60,744 nt of DNA from Sulfurimonas sp. GTDB taxonomy: Bacteria; Campylobacterota; Campylobacteria; Campylobacterales; Sulfurimonadaceae. Below are positions 1 through 8,577 of this stretch, piece by piece (position 1 is the first letter of the stretch; every line of letters begins with the position of its first letter). The notes below the pieces were generated by a model. That model was not told the DNA's origin, ran no database searches, and saw nothing but the letters and a program-made list of their open reading frames with translations. The position numbers and the translations under genes were made by a program. The stretch is from positions 1 through 60,744 of the forward strand of contig NZ_JADGFC010000005.1 in the NCBI RefSeq assembly GCF_016744025.1, written 5' to 3'.

Positions 1-1295
1 GTATAATTAGTATAATTTATTTTATTGTCAAATTCTATTCTGTTGATAGCTAATCTACATTCTGATAAATTATTAATATCATTAACTCCTTCAACATTTG
101 TAAACGGTGTAGTTTCTTGGGAAAATATCAATAAAGGCTTATTATTATTAATAGATTCTACGATTACTGTTCCATTTATACAAGCTATTGCTTGTGCATG
201 CTTTACGATAATCTTACTATCAACTTCAAGACTCAATAAATATACATTTTTTAATTTACTTATTTCATCATAAAATCTTTTCGTTCTAAATTTTTCTATT
301 GTTGTTAAAAAATAATACCTTGATGCATTATTTAAGTCTTTAGATTGGTGAGGATGATCTTTAACATATAATATCCATCCATCTGGTAAGCATTGAGAAA
401 TTGTTTTTATAATTACTAATTGATTATAAAAAGCAACTCTTGCTAGAGTTGATGCTTCAGGTTCAACATGTAAAGAATAATAAATATATTTTTTATTTGT
501 ATCAATTTCAACACATTTCAACTTATAATATTTAGATAAGTTCTTAGTATATAAATAATTTTTTAGATACGTCCAATAACTTACTTCAAAAGAATGATGG
601 ATACTTCTAAATCTACCCAGTAATTGATTAATAAAATTAATTAATAAATAACCACCAACTTTATTGAGAATTTTACGTACTAAATCCTTCATAGATTTAC
701 TCTTTATATTTGGTACTATCTTATGGGCATTAAATAAAAAATCGTTTACATTTAATGGTTTTAGACCATTACTAATAGGATTAATTTTCATATATTTCTT
801 AGTTACATAATTAAATAATTGATTTGCACTGATAGTCCCATTATCCATAGCAACTTCCATTATAAGCACTTTCTTATTATATTTTTTTGCTATATCATAT
901 ATTACAGTATCAAAAGTAGATCCATATTCTAAACCCGCTGAAAATACAGCATATATATCATCTGATTTAAATTTTTCATACCAATAACTTAAAGCACTAT
1001 AGTAAATGTATTGAATACTATTTATATCAGTAGTTACACGAGAGAAAAAATGTTCTACTTTAAGCTGTGTATCTCGAAAGTTTTTTATTAAATCATAATC
1101 TAGGTTAATATCTTCTGTAATATAAAATTCATTAATGCTCTCCATACTAAAAACATTTTTAACTTTATATTTTTCTTTAATATAACTGATCTTGGAATCA
1201 AAACCAATAATAATAGTATCAATCTCCAATAGTTTAGATTTAGATAGAGAATCTATCAATATACAATTTAAATCTATTAATATAATTTTTTTCAT
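1..1295 (-). CDS. Capsule-type surface polysaccharide transferase/biosynthesis protein, partial (3' end off window)
   Basis: An open frame on the minus strand begins at the ATG at 1295 (MKKIILIDLN) and runs without a stop to base 1, giving at least 431 residues; the C-terminus lies outside the window. Around residue 275 it carries the motif SLHVEPEAST, and about 40 residues later LYVKDHPHQ. This pair resembles the 'PLHxQPE...VKEHP' signature of capsule/surface-carbohydrate biosynthesis proteins with a Kdo-transferase-like fold. The N-terminal part has no clear signal peptide, so it is probably cytoplasmic. It starts 36 bases after the preceding SDR gene and is the last visible gene of the sugar operon. 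A role in adding or handling the sugar made upstream is inference; the acceptor is unknown. An ATG five bases upstream is ruled out by an immediate stop. Confidence 0.75.
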   Translation of the reverse strand, partial: MKKIILIDLNCILIDSLSKSKLLEIDTIIIGFDSKISYIKEKYKVKNVFSMESINEFYITEDINLDYDLIKNFRDTQLKVEHFFSRVTTDINSIQYIYYSALSYWYEKFKSDDIYAVFSAGLEYGSTFDTVIYDIAKKYNKKVLIMEVAMDNGTISANQLFNYVTKKYMKINPISNGLKPLNVNDFLFNAHKIVPNIKSKSMKDLVRKILNKVGGYLLINFINQLLGRFRSIHHSFEVSYWTYLKNYLYTKNLSKYYKLKCVEIDTNKKYIYYSLHVEPEASTLARVAFYNQLVIIKTISQCLPDGWILYVKDHPHQSKDLNNASRYYFLTTIEKFRTKRFYDEISKLKNVYLLSLEVDSKIIVKHAQAIACINGTVIVESINNNKPLLIFSQETTPFTNVEGVNDINNLSECRLAINRIEFDNKINYTNY

Positions 1296-1331
1296 TTCAT
1301 CCCACCCCATTTTTTATTTTCACTAATTAAT

Positions 1332-2162
1332 TTACCAAACACTTCTACCACCATCCATATTAAGTGTTGCTCCATTCATATAACTACTAGCATCACTACA
1401 TAAAAAAAGTATAGATGATTTATATTCATCTATATTGGCCATTCTCTTCATAGGTATTAAGTTCGTTACTTTTTCTAAAAAATCATCAGGATGATTATTA
1501 AATACACCACCTGGTGCAAAAGCATTACATCTTACTCCCTTATCTGCCCAATAGGTTGCTATATATTTTGTTAGACCTATTAATCCATGTTTAATAACAG
1601 AGTATGTTACAGGTTTAACATTTTGTTCCTCATCACTTAGTCCATCCTGTTTATATAGTCTTTGATCAGGAGCAATTACACCAAGGTCAGATGCTATATT
1701 TAAAATTACACCTTTATTATTTTTTGCCATCTCGTATCCAAAAGTTTTACTACATAACATAGCCCCAGTAAGCCCAACAGATATTTCTAAGTTCCATTGA
1801 TTTAATTCAAAATTCTCAAATCTTGATTTGTTTACTTTACTATTTTTTTCAAATTTAGGGTCTATTGCTGCATTGTTAATCAAAATATCTGGGTATTTAT
1901 TATATTTATCAAATATTACCTCTTTTGCTTTTTCTAATTCATTTTCTTTAGTTATATTTACATTTAGTATTAAAATTTCTTTTTTGTATTTGTCTAAACA
2001 ATATTCTTTTACTTCTTCTAATGCTTTATCATTGATATCAAAAACTATTACATCTGCATCTGCTTCAAGTAAAGCTTCTATATGTTTTCTTCCAAGAAGT
2101 CCTGCACCACCTGTAATAATTGCAAGGTTACTTTTTAAATTAAAATTTTCTATTGCATTCAT
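1332..2162 (-). CDS. Short-chain dehydrogenase/reductase (PtmA-like)
   Basis: A 276-residue SDR. The N-terminal nucleotide-binding motif TGGAGLLG is present near residue 17, NNAA about 80 residues later, a serine in NIASDLG, and the YSVIK catalytic Tyr/Lys pair. The C-terminus ends in the usual NMDGGRSVW-type SDR tail. The fold therefore looks catalytically complete and should use NAD(P)H. The closest type I recognise is the oxidoreductase PtmA of flagellin-glycan loci, but the substrate cannot be read from sequence. It lies 8 bases after the nitrilase-family gene and 36 bases before the capsule-type transferase, inside the sugar operon. Confidence 0.85.
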   Translation of the reverse strand: MNAIENFNLKSNLAIITGGAGLLGRKHIEALLEADADVIVFDINDKALEEVKEYCLDKYKKEILILNVNITKENELEKAKEVIFDKYNKYPDILINNAAIDPKFEKNSKVNKSRFENFELNQWNLEISVGLTGAMLCSKTFGYEMAKNNKGVILNIASDLGVIAPDQRLYKQDGLSDEEQNVKPVTYSVIKHGLIGLTKYIATYWADKGVRCNAFAPGGVFNNHPDDFLEKVTNLIPMKRMANIDEYKSSILFLCSDASSYMNGATLNMDGGRSVW

Positions 2163-2170
2163 TTTTTATC

Positions 2171-2953
2171 CTATATTGAGTTTTTATATAATTTTATTTT
2201 TCTATCATTAGTAGTATTGAATTTATCTTTAAAAATTCTAGTAAAATCTTTATTTATATCATATACTTTCATATCTTTTATACCTTTAAATGACAACACA
2301 TCACCATTTGCATCAAAAATATTACTACTTTCTTCATACTCTAAATTATTTCCATCTATACCTGTTCTATTTACACCTACTAAATAAATTTGATTTTCGA
2401 TAGCTCTTGCTTTTAATAAGGTTTCCCAATGATTAAGTCTTAATTTTGGCCAATTAGCAATATTTATAATAACATCTGATTTTTTTGAAAGCGAACTGTA
2501 TAACTCAGGAAATCTCAAGTCATAACAAATTGTTAAACCAAAATTATAATTTTTATAAGTTACTATCTCTAGCTTTTTACCTGCTTTAAAATATTTATCT
2601 TCGTTGGCAAAAGTAAATGGATGTATTTTTGTATATTGACCTATTACTTTTCCCTTATCTGATATAAAGAAACTGTTATTTGTAGCTCTGCTTTTACTTT
2701 TTATAACAGCTCCAAATAAAATAGCTATTTTATTATCTTTTGCCAGTTTTGACATTCTTCGTAAAGTAATACTTTCTTTTTTATTTTCTGCTGAATATGA
2801 GATATTTGTAGAAAATCCAGTTAATGTCATTTCAGGAAAAATAATTAATTTAACATCTTCTTTTAATGCTAATTTAATATATTCTAAACAATTATGAAAA
2901 TTTTTATCTTTATCTTCCCAAACTTGATCTAATGATACTATTGCTATTTTCAT
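2171..2953 (-). CDS. Carbon-nitrogen hydrolase (nitrilase superfamily)
   Basis: A 260-residue protein of the nitrilase/omega-amidase superfamily. The catalytic triad is visible: Glu in IIFPEMTLTGFS, Lys in YTKIHPF and Cys in LTICYDLRFPEL. These enzymes hydrolyse amides or nitriles in the cytoplasm, or run the reverse N-acyl transfer. Its length is normal for omega-amidase-like members. It sits between two SDR genes with 8-base gaps, so it is probably co-translated with the sugar pathway. An amidase in such an operon could remove or add an amide on the sugar or supply ammonia; this is inference. General housekeeping omega-amidase is the alternative, but the operon position argues against it. 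Confidence 0.85.
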   Translation of the reverse strand: MKIAIVSLDQVWEDKDKNFHNCLEYIKLALKEDVKLIIFPEMTLTGFSTNISYSAENKKESITLRRMSKLAKDNKIAILFGAVIKSKSRATNNSFFISDKGKVIGQYTKIHPFTFANEDKYFKAGKKLEIVTYKNYNFGLTICYDLRFPELYSSLSKKSDVIINIANWPKLRLNHWETLLKARAIENQIYLVGVNRTGIDGNNLEYEESSNIFDANGDVLSFKGIKDMKVYDINKDFTRIFKDKFNTTNDRKIKLYKNSI

Positions 2954-2961
2954 ATTATCAC

Positions 2962-3705
2962 TTATATTATTTTATTTAGCTGTCCACCATCGACAACAAT
3001 ATTTGATCCTGTTATAAAATCACTTTCCTCTAAAAACATAACTGTTTTAGCTATATCACTAGGTGTAGCAAAAGTATTAAGCGGTACATTATTTTGGATG
3101 TAAGTTTCAACTGATATTTTATCATTTTTAATTTTATCATCCCACGTACTACCCTCAAACATAACATTACCAGGGGAAATAGTATTTACTCGTATATTCA
3201 ATTTAGCAATATTTTTTGACAAAGCTTTGGCAAAACTATACAAGGCTGTTTTTGCACTACTATACGCTATAGGTGCACCTATTGATTCACATCCTGCTAT
3301 AGATGCTATAAATATAATATGCCCTCTACTATTTTTCATCGCTTTAATACTATGATTTGCTAAAGATACAGCACTAAAGAAATTGACATCAAAAACTCTT
3401 TTATGTTCTTCTATACTCACATCCCAACCCATTATTGACTTCCCACTTCCAATATTTGAGACGACAAGATCAAGCCTTTTTTCAGTTTTAATAATATTTT
3501 TTATAGCCTCTTGAATATTTTTATCATCTGACAAATCCGCTTTTATTGTCTTAACTTTATTCTCTAACTCTTTAGCTGAATTTTCTAAGTCTTTAGAATC
3601 ACGACCATTAATGTAAACAATATAATCGTTTTCAACTAAAATTTTAGCTATACCTTTACCTATTCCTTTGCTAGAACCTGTTACTAAGGCTACTTTTTTA
3701 TTCAT
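2962..3705 (-). CDS. Short-chain dehydrogenase/reductase
   Basis: A 247-residue classical SDR. TGSSKGIGKG at residues 9-18 binds the cofactor, followed by VSNIGSG in place of the more common NNAG, IASIAG with the catalytic Ser, and YSSAK for the Tyr/Lys pair. The C-terminal ITGSNIVVDGGQ motif is typical. It is a second, distinct SDR in this operon (the other ends at 1332). It begins 3 bases after the TIM-barrel gene and ends 8 bases before the nitrilase-family gene. A reduction or oxidation step on a sugar or keto intermediate is likely; the exact substrate is unknown. Confidence 0.85.
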   Translation of the reverse strand: MNKKVALVTGSSKGIGKGIAKILVENDYIVYINGRDSKDLENSAKELENKVKTIKADLSDDKNIQEAIKNIIKTEKRLDLVVSNIGSGKSIMGWDVSIEEHKRVFDVNFFSAVSLANHSIKAMKNSRGHIIFIASIAGCESIGAPIAYSSAKTALYSFAKALSKNIAKLNIRVNTISPGNVMFEGSTWDDKIKNDKISVETYIQNNVPLNTFATPSDIAKTVMFLEESDFITGSNIVVDGGQLNKII

Positions 3706-3708
3706 TTT

Positions 3709-4536
3709 TTATAAATACTTTTTAATATATTTAGAAATAAATTTCTTTTGTTCTTTTAGCATAGATAAATCATCAATATAAGAATCATCTTTTGCCGCTT
3801 GCATTATAATATTTCCATTAAATTTGTATTTTTTAAGTAATTTAAATACTGTTTCAAAGTCAGCATTACCAGTTCCAAGTTTTACTGAGGCACCATTTAA
3901 AACTCTATCTTTTATATGTAAATCTGATATATACTCACCATATGCTTTAAACTCTTCTTTTGGAGAATACCCTAATGCCGCAGAATTTCCTATATCATAG
4001 TTTACTTTTATATTCTTTGAATTAAATTTACCTAATAACTCTTTAAATCTATCTGGGGACAAATCTGTTTCAAAATTAATATATATTCCATGTTTTTTTG
4101 CTAGTGGCAATACTTTGTTGATTGATTCTACAAGCATATCCATATCTTTCTTATTCTTCAATGTCGACTGATCAACACATGGAATTACTATATCAACTAT
4201 ATTTAAAGATTTAATATTTGTTATTAATCTTTTTAGTATTTTTTCACTCTGTTTTTGATGTTTTGAATGAAATGGTGCTTCCATAAAGTAATCTGCACAT
4301 ATAGATTTTACATCTGTTCCTGTACTTTTAATTGTTTCTTTTATCTTTTTTATTCCATCTGTAGACATTAGTGGATTATTTTCATATTCGTTATAATCCA
4401 AAATAAATTCAACTTGATTAAGTCCTAATTCTTTAGCAATATTAAATTCTGCTTGCCAGTATTGAACTGGATGTGCCTGGTATCTATTTTTATATTTTGG
4501 AAGCAATCTTCCTTGCATTATTCCTAGTTTTTTCAT
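3709..4536 (-). CDS. Xylose isomerase-like TIM-barrel sugar isomerase/epimerase
   Basis: A 275-residue protein of the AP-endonuclease-2/xylose isomerase-like TIM-barrel superfamily. Likely metal-site segments are QVEFILDYNE, INFETD, VNYDIGNSAA and DLHIKDR, spaced as in sugar phosphate isomerases/epimerases. It starts with MKKLGIMQGRL, where a loop after strand 1 often binds sugar. It overlaps the methyltransferase by 4 bases (ATGA) and precedes an SDR by 3 bases. A second TIM barrel of the same superfamily is fused to the NeuB-type synthase in this operon, so two isomerase-like steps may be needed. The substrate is not known. Confidence 0.8.
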   Translation of the reverse strand: MKKLGIMQGRLLPKYKNRYQAHPVQYWQAEFNIAKELGLNQVEFILDYNEYENNPLMSTDGIKKIKETIKSTGTDVKSICADYFMEAPFHSKHQKQSEKILKRLITNIKSLNIVDIVIPCVDQSTLKNKKDMDMLVESINKVLPLAKKHGIYINFETDLSPDRFKELLGKFNSKNIKVNYDIGNSAALGYSPKEEFKAYGEYISDLHIKDRVLNGASVKLGTGNADFETVFKLLKKYKFNGNIIMQAAKDDSYIDDLSMLKEQKKFISKYIKKYL

Positions 4537-5468
4537 TTTTTCACCACCATTAATATGTTTGATGTTTTTTTTGATTCTGCTAATTTTTCGAAATATTTTT
4601 CATTTAGTAAATTCAGTTCATTGTTTAGCCAATTTGTAATTTCAGGATCTTTTCCTTGAAGTGATGGTTTATTTAATCCCCCAACACAATCATTTTGTGG
4701 TGAATCATTAAGTATCCAGTTAATATGATTTAAAATATTGTAATCCTGAGTATAAACAAAATCTAGAACTTCAAATTCTGCTTTTTTTGCAATAATACTT
4801 AATGATTTTTCTGAAAAATAAAAGCTATGTGCTGAATGATAATAAAATGTATTATATGCAGGTACATCCCATACCGAAATTAATGGATCGTATAAATTTG
4901 GAACCTCAATTAAAGCTATACCATCATCTTCTAGAACATGATGAATAGTTTTTAAAAAACTTATAGGATCAGGGGTATGTTCCAATACTTGGAAGGCACT
5001 AACTACACTAAAATTGTCCTTTATATTAAATTTAGATTCTTCTAAATAGTTACTATCTGTTGCTATTTTAAATTTTTCCTCGACAAATTTACAACAATTA
5101 GAGTCTAACTCAATAGCATTTATAGATTTAAATTTATCTTTTATATGAGATAAAAACTGTCCTGCTGATGAACCAATCTCTAAAAATGAGTCATCATTGT
5201 TTTTATATTTATTTAGTGCATCAATTCTTTCTTTTTGATAATTAACATAAATATCAAATATCTCTTCTGCATTTGTTTCGTTTTCTTCAGCTTTATGTGA
5301 GTATTCTTTTCTATACTCATTATCATAATAATCTTTTGTATCAATTATCATATTTTGTAAGAAACCTAAATCACAATCCTTACAATAATATACTTTCCCA
5401 AGTCCTCTTCTCAACTTATCTGTTAAAACTTCATCTGTCTTTGTATCGCAAACCGGGCATTTTATCAT
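4533..5468 (-). CDS. Class I SAM-dependent methyltransferase with N-terminal zinc ribbon
   Basis: A 311-residue protein. Residues 1-35 hold a zinc-ribbon-like pair, CPVC and CKDC. A class I SAM methyltransferase domain follows, with the SAM-binding motif FLEIGSSAGQF near residue 98 and the motif-IV region AFQVLEHTPDP. Zinc-ribbon plus methyltransferase is the arrangement of sugar C-methyltransferases, although those usually have a further C-terminal domain that is not obvious here. It overlaps the VOC gene and the TIM-barrel gene by 4 bases each, so it is part of the same coupled operon. C- or O-methylation of the surface sugar is inference. Confidence 0.8.
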   Translation of the reverse strand: MIKCPVCDTKTDEVLTDKLRRGLGKVYYCKDCDLGFLQNMIIDTKDYYDNEYRKEYSHKAEENETNAEEIFDIYVNYQKERIDALNKYKNNDDSFLEIGSSAGQFLSHIKDKFKSINAIELDSNCCKFVEEKFKIATDSNYLEESKFNIKDNFSVVSAFQVLEHTPDPISFLKTIHHVLEDDGIALIEVPNLYDPLISVWDVPAYNTFYYHSAHSFYFSEKSLSIIAKKAEFEVLDFVYTQDYNILNHINWILNDSPQNDCVGGLNKPSLQGKDPEITNWLNNELNLLNEKYFEKLAESKKTSNILMVVKK

Positions 5469-5896
5469 TTTAATTCCTCTACTACTTCTAAAATCGTACC
5501 ATCTATATCATGACCATACATCACTTTAACATTTCCGTCAGGTGAAAATAATGGCTTACTATTACATTTACAATTATACTTTTGTAGTTTTTCGTAAATT
5601 TCATCAATATTTTTTACACTCACCGCAATATGTGAACAACCTAGTCTGTTTGCTGCATAGTTGTTTTTTTCTTGTTTTATAGTGTTTTGGTATTCTAATA
5701 ATTCAAGAACCGTACCATCTTTAGCTTTTAATTTAGTCCAACTAATAGATGCATCTTTAATAGCAACTAATTCATCGATATATTTACCTTCTTCTATCAT
5801 CTCTTTTTGAACTTCTAAATCAAATAAATCTTTATAAAATGCAACAGAATCTTTTAAATTTCTTACTACAATACCTATATGTCTAAGTTTAAACAT
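5465..5896 (-). CDS. VOC/glyoxalase-family metalloprotein
   Basis: A 143-residue single-module vicinal-oxygen-chelate protein. The HIGIVVRNLKDSVAFY start, the CSHIAVSVKNIDE second beta-alpha repeat and the closing DIDGTILEVVEE supply the usual His/Glu metal ligands. Relatives include methylmalonyl-CoA epimerase and glyoxalase I. It overlaps the aminotransferase by 8 bases and the methyltransferase by 4. In a sugar operon it may epimerise or isomerise a keto-sugar intermediate; this is inference, as VOC proteins are too diverse to assign by sequence alone. Confidence 0.8.
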   Translation of the reverse strand: MFKLRHIGIVVRNLKDSVAFYKDLFDLEVQKEMIEEGKYIDELVAIKDASISWTKLKAKDGTVLELLEYQNTIKQEKNNYAANRLGCSHIAVSVKNIDEIYEKLQKYNCKCNSKPLFSPDGNVKVMYGHDIDGTILEVVEELK

Positions 5897-7271
5897 TGTT
5901 TCTTTCTTCTAACAGCTCTATTAAACATTCTTTATAAACATCAATTGCTTCACTTAAGGCATCCATTGGAATTGATAATGGTGGTCCTAGTTTAATAGTA
6001 CCAGATAATGTTCTTACTGAATTTACACCTTTTAACATTGCTCTATATATTAAACTATCTACTAATTCAATATCAAGTTCATTTGTTCCAAGCTTCACAA
6101 AAAATACTGCTGCAACTAAACCTTTACAACTTATATATGAAATAATTTCAGGAAATTCTTTTTGGAATGATAATAGTTTTTTTTCTAGCATTTTACCTTT
6201 TACTTTAGATTGTTCTACTAGTTTTTCATCTATTAATACATTAAGTGATGCTAATGATGCAGAACAAGCTAATGGATTACCACCATGAGTACTATTCATA
6301 GATGGATCAATATTTAGTATATTTGCTCTTCCTATAATTGCAGATAAAGGTAAACTTGAAGATATAGCTTTTCCCATACAAACAATATCAGGTTCCATAT
6401 TATAATGTTGAAAACCAAACAATTTCCCCGTTCTACCAAAGCCTGCTTGAACTTCATCTACGGTGATAAGTGTTTTATTTTCTTTTGCCCATATAACCAT
6501 AGCATCTATATAAGATTGTGGATAAAATAATGCTCCCCATCCTTGATATGACTCCATTATAATTCCAGCGATATTTTTTAAGTTTAAGCCATTTTCTTCT
6601 AATGTTTTTAGATCTCTTAAAAATAATTCTCCAGCATCCAATAAACTGTCTTTAACATACCATTCAGTTGGAAAAGGTAAATGATAGATGTCTTTATCTT
6701 GGTTTACAATCCACTCTTTTCCACCTTCTTTTCCACCTAATTGCTGTGAACCAGTAGTTTTTCCATGAAATGAACCATCAAAACTCAAAATAACAATTTT
6801 ATCATTGTCTATTTTTCTTCCATTTTGTCTCATTGTTTTAAATGCGGCTTCTGTTGTTTCTGAACCTGTTGTATACAAAATACATTTATCCAATTGTTTT
6901 GGGGTCACTTCTATTAATTTTTTAACAAAGTCTCTTCTTTCTAAAGATGGGTAATAATAATTGTTCAATAAATTCTTTTTACAACTATTCTCTATTGCTT
7001 CCACAACTCTAGGATGTGAGTGTCCTATATTTGCTACAAATATTGTTGATGTTAAATCAATAAAACAATTTCCATAGCCATCAAATATCTGATAATCTTT
7101 TGCACTATCCCATAATATCGGTAATTGATCATGCATAGAATCTGTTTCATAAAGTCTCAAGTCATTCATTATCTCAATTGAGTCGGGATGTGGTATTGGT
7201 GAACAAACTTTTCTATGTTTCGTTTCTATATTTTTTGTTTTTTCTGGTATTAAATCATAATGAATTTTCAT
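5889..7271 (-). CDS. Class III PLP-dependent aminotransferase
   Basis: A 460-residue fold-type I, class III aminotransferase (glutamate-1-semialdehyde / omega-amino acid type). Visible motifs are TGSETTEAAFK for phosphate binding, VDEVQAGFGRTGK with the PLP-ring Asp, and MGKAIS with the probable PLP lysine. Its length fits the class. It shares one base with the CMP-sugar synthetase stop (TAATG). Nucleotide-sugar pathways normally use DegT/AHBA-family enzymes for amination, so a class III enzyme here suggests transamination of an aldehyde or keto acid rather than a UDP-4-ketosugar. That interpretation is inference. Confidence 0.9.
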   Translation of the reverse strand: MKIHYDLIPEKTKNIETKHRKVCSPIPHPDSIEIMNDLRLYETDSMHDQLPILWDSAKDYQIFDGYGNCFIDLTSTIFVANIGHSHPRVVEAIENSCKKNLLNNYYYPSLERRDFVKKLIEVTPKQLDKCILYTTGSETTEAAFKTMRQNGRKIDNDKIVILSFDGSFHGKTTGSQQLGGKEGGKEWIVNQDKDIYHLPFPTEWYVKDSLLDAGELFLRDLKTLEENGLNLKNIAGIIMESYQGWGALFYPQSYIDAMVIWAKENKTLITVDEVQAGFGRTGKLFGFQHYNMEPDIVCMGKAISSSLPLSAIIGRANILNIDPSMNSTHGGNPLACSASLASLNVLIDEKLVEQSKVKGKMLEKKLLSFQKEFPEIISYISCKGLVAAVFFVKLGTNELDIELVDSLIYRAMLKGVNSVRTLSGTIKLGPPLSIPMDALSEAIDVYKECLIELLEERNNV

Positions 7272-8008
7272 TATTTATTCTCCTTGATTTTATTAAGATA
7301 TTTAAATAAGGGGGTACCTTTTTTTGAGATTTGGAATTCAATATATTCAAAATCATCCAAAGTATCAACCTCATATCCCATAGGCGTAATAAACCCAAAA
7401 ATATGATTTCCATAGAGTGAATTATGCATTTTTACAAACTGTGTTCTTAATATATCTACATATCCATTTGGTATATAAACATCAGGAAAAAACTGTCTTG
7501 GTCTCTCCGTATCTTCTAACTTATATTTTTCGCAGATAGGTGTATAAAACTCATTTCTTAATGAAAACCATTTAAAAGGTGATTCTGATACTACATGTGA
7601 AGATCGCAAAGAAGTAGCAACATTATTATTTTTTAAGGATTCTATTGCATCATCAATATATTTAATATCTCTAAGAGGAGTAGTGGGTCTTAATAGTACA
7701 ACTAAATCTGGAATATAATTTTCGTTTTTTTCTAACCACTCTAAACTGTGTAATACAAAATCGATATCGGTTGCATGATCAGTGGATATTCTATCAGGTC
7801 TTAAGAAAGGAACTTCAGCATCATATTCTAAGGAGATATCTACTATCTCTTTAGAATCCGTACTAACAATAACTTTATCTATCGTTTTTGATAATTTTGC
7901 GGCAGCTATTGTATAGCTAATCAATGGAAAGTTTTCCAATAATTTTATATTTTTTTTAGGAACTCCTTTTGAGCCACCTCTAGCAGGAATTAAAGCTAAC
8001 ACTTTCAT
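7271..8008 (-). CDS. CMP-sugar synthetase (NeuA/acylneuraminate cytidylyltransferase family)
   Basis: A 245-residue protein with the signature LIPARGGSKGVPKKNIK at the N-terminus, the CTP-binding loop of CMP-sialic/legionaminic/pseudaminic synthetases. LLRPTTPLRD and VDTLDDFEYIE are also typical of the family. It activates a 2-keto-3-deoxy acid sugar with CTP in the cytoplasm, releasing pyrophosphate. The start overlaps gmhA by 4 bases. With the NeuB-type synthase one gene upstream it indicates that the operon makes a CMP-activated ulosonic acid; which acid is not clear. Confidence 0.9.
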   Translation of the reverse strand: MKVLALIPARGGSKGVPKKNIKLLENFPLISYTIAAAKLSKTIDKVIVSTDSKEIVDISLEYDAEVPFLRPDRISTDHATDIDFVLHSLEWLEKNENYIPDLVVLLRPTTPLRDIKYIDDAIESLKNNNVATSLRSSHVVSESPFKWFSLRNEFYTPICEKYKLEDTERPRQFFPDVYIPNGYVDILRTQFVKMHNSLYGNHIFGFITPMGYEVDTLDDFEYIEFQISKKGTPLFKYLNKIKENK

Positions 8009-8577
8009 TTAAAATCCTTAAAAAAGTCTCTTTCTACAATTCCACAAACGATATGACCTATAAGAATATGACTCTCTTGTATCCTTCCAGTTACTCTAGA
8101 TGGGACATTTACACACTCGCACAAGTCGCTCACAGCAACGGGTGCTTCACCTGTTAAAACAAAAGTTTTTATTTTCTTCTGGTTTGCTACTTTTATAGCT
8201 TCAATGATATTCTTACTATTACCACTTGTTGTGATAGCTATAAATATGTCATCTTGATTTCCAATTGATGAAAGTTCTCTAGAAAATACTTTGTCATAGC
8301 CATAATCATTAGCTATGGCACTTATTGCTGAATTATTAGTTCCCAAACAGATTGATGGTAATGAATCTCTATCAAGAATATACCTAGAAGTAAATTCAGC
8401 TGATATATGTTGTGCATCTGCGAAACTACCTCCATTACCAGCTAAAATTATTTTTCCACCATTTATTAACGATTTCAAACATTCATTAGCTATATTCTCA
8501 ATTTGTTTTATTAAATTATTATCATTTAATATTTTATGTTTTACTTCAATAGAATCTTGAATCTCTTTTTTTATCAT
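8005..8577 (-). CDS. gmhA: Phosphoheptose isomerase (SIS domain)
   Basis: A 190-residue SIS-domain protein that follows GmhA closely: AGNGGSFADAQH, AEFTSR with the catalytic Glu, AIANDYGYD, TTSGNSKN and RIQESHILIGH with the catalytic His region. GmhA converts sedoheptulose 7-phosphate to D-glycero-D-manno-heptose 7-phosphate. The kinase, phosphatase and guanylyltransferase of the GDP-heptose route are encoded just upstream (10,460-13,038). It lies between the NeuB-type synthase and the CMP-sugar synthetase with 4-base overlaps on both sides, so heptose and ulosonate genes are interleaved. A second chromosomal gmhA for LPS core may exist elsewhere. Confidence 0.9.
   Translation of the reverse strand: MIKKEIQDSIEVKHKILNDNNLIKQIENIANECLKSLINGGKIILAGNGGSFADAQHISAEFTSRYILDRDSLPSICLGTNNSAISAIANDYGYDKVFSRELSSIGNQDDIFIAITTSGNSKNIIEAIKVANQKKIKTFVLTGEAPVAVSDLCECVNVPSRVTGRIQESHILIGHIVCGIVERDFFKDFK

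Noticed and set aside
25-273. Plus-strand open frame of 82 codons
   Set aside because: It lies antisense to the long capsule-type gene on the minus strand, whose frame stays open to base 1 and has recognisable motifs.
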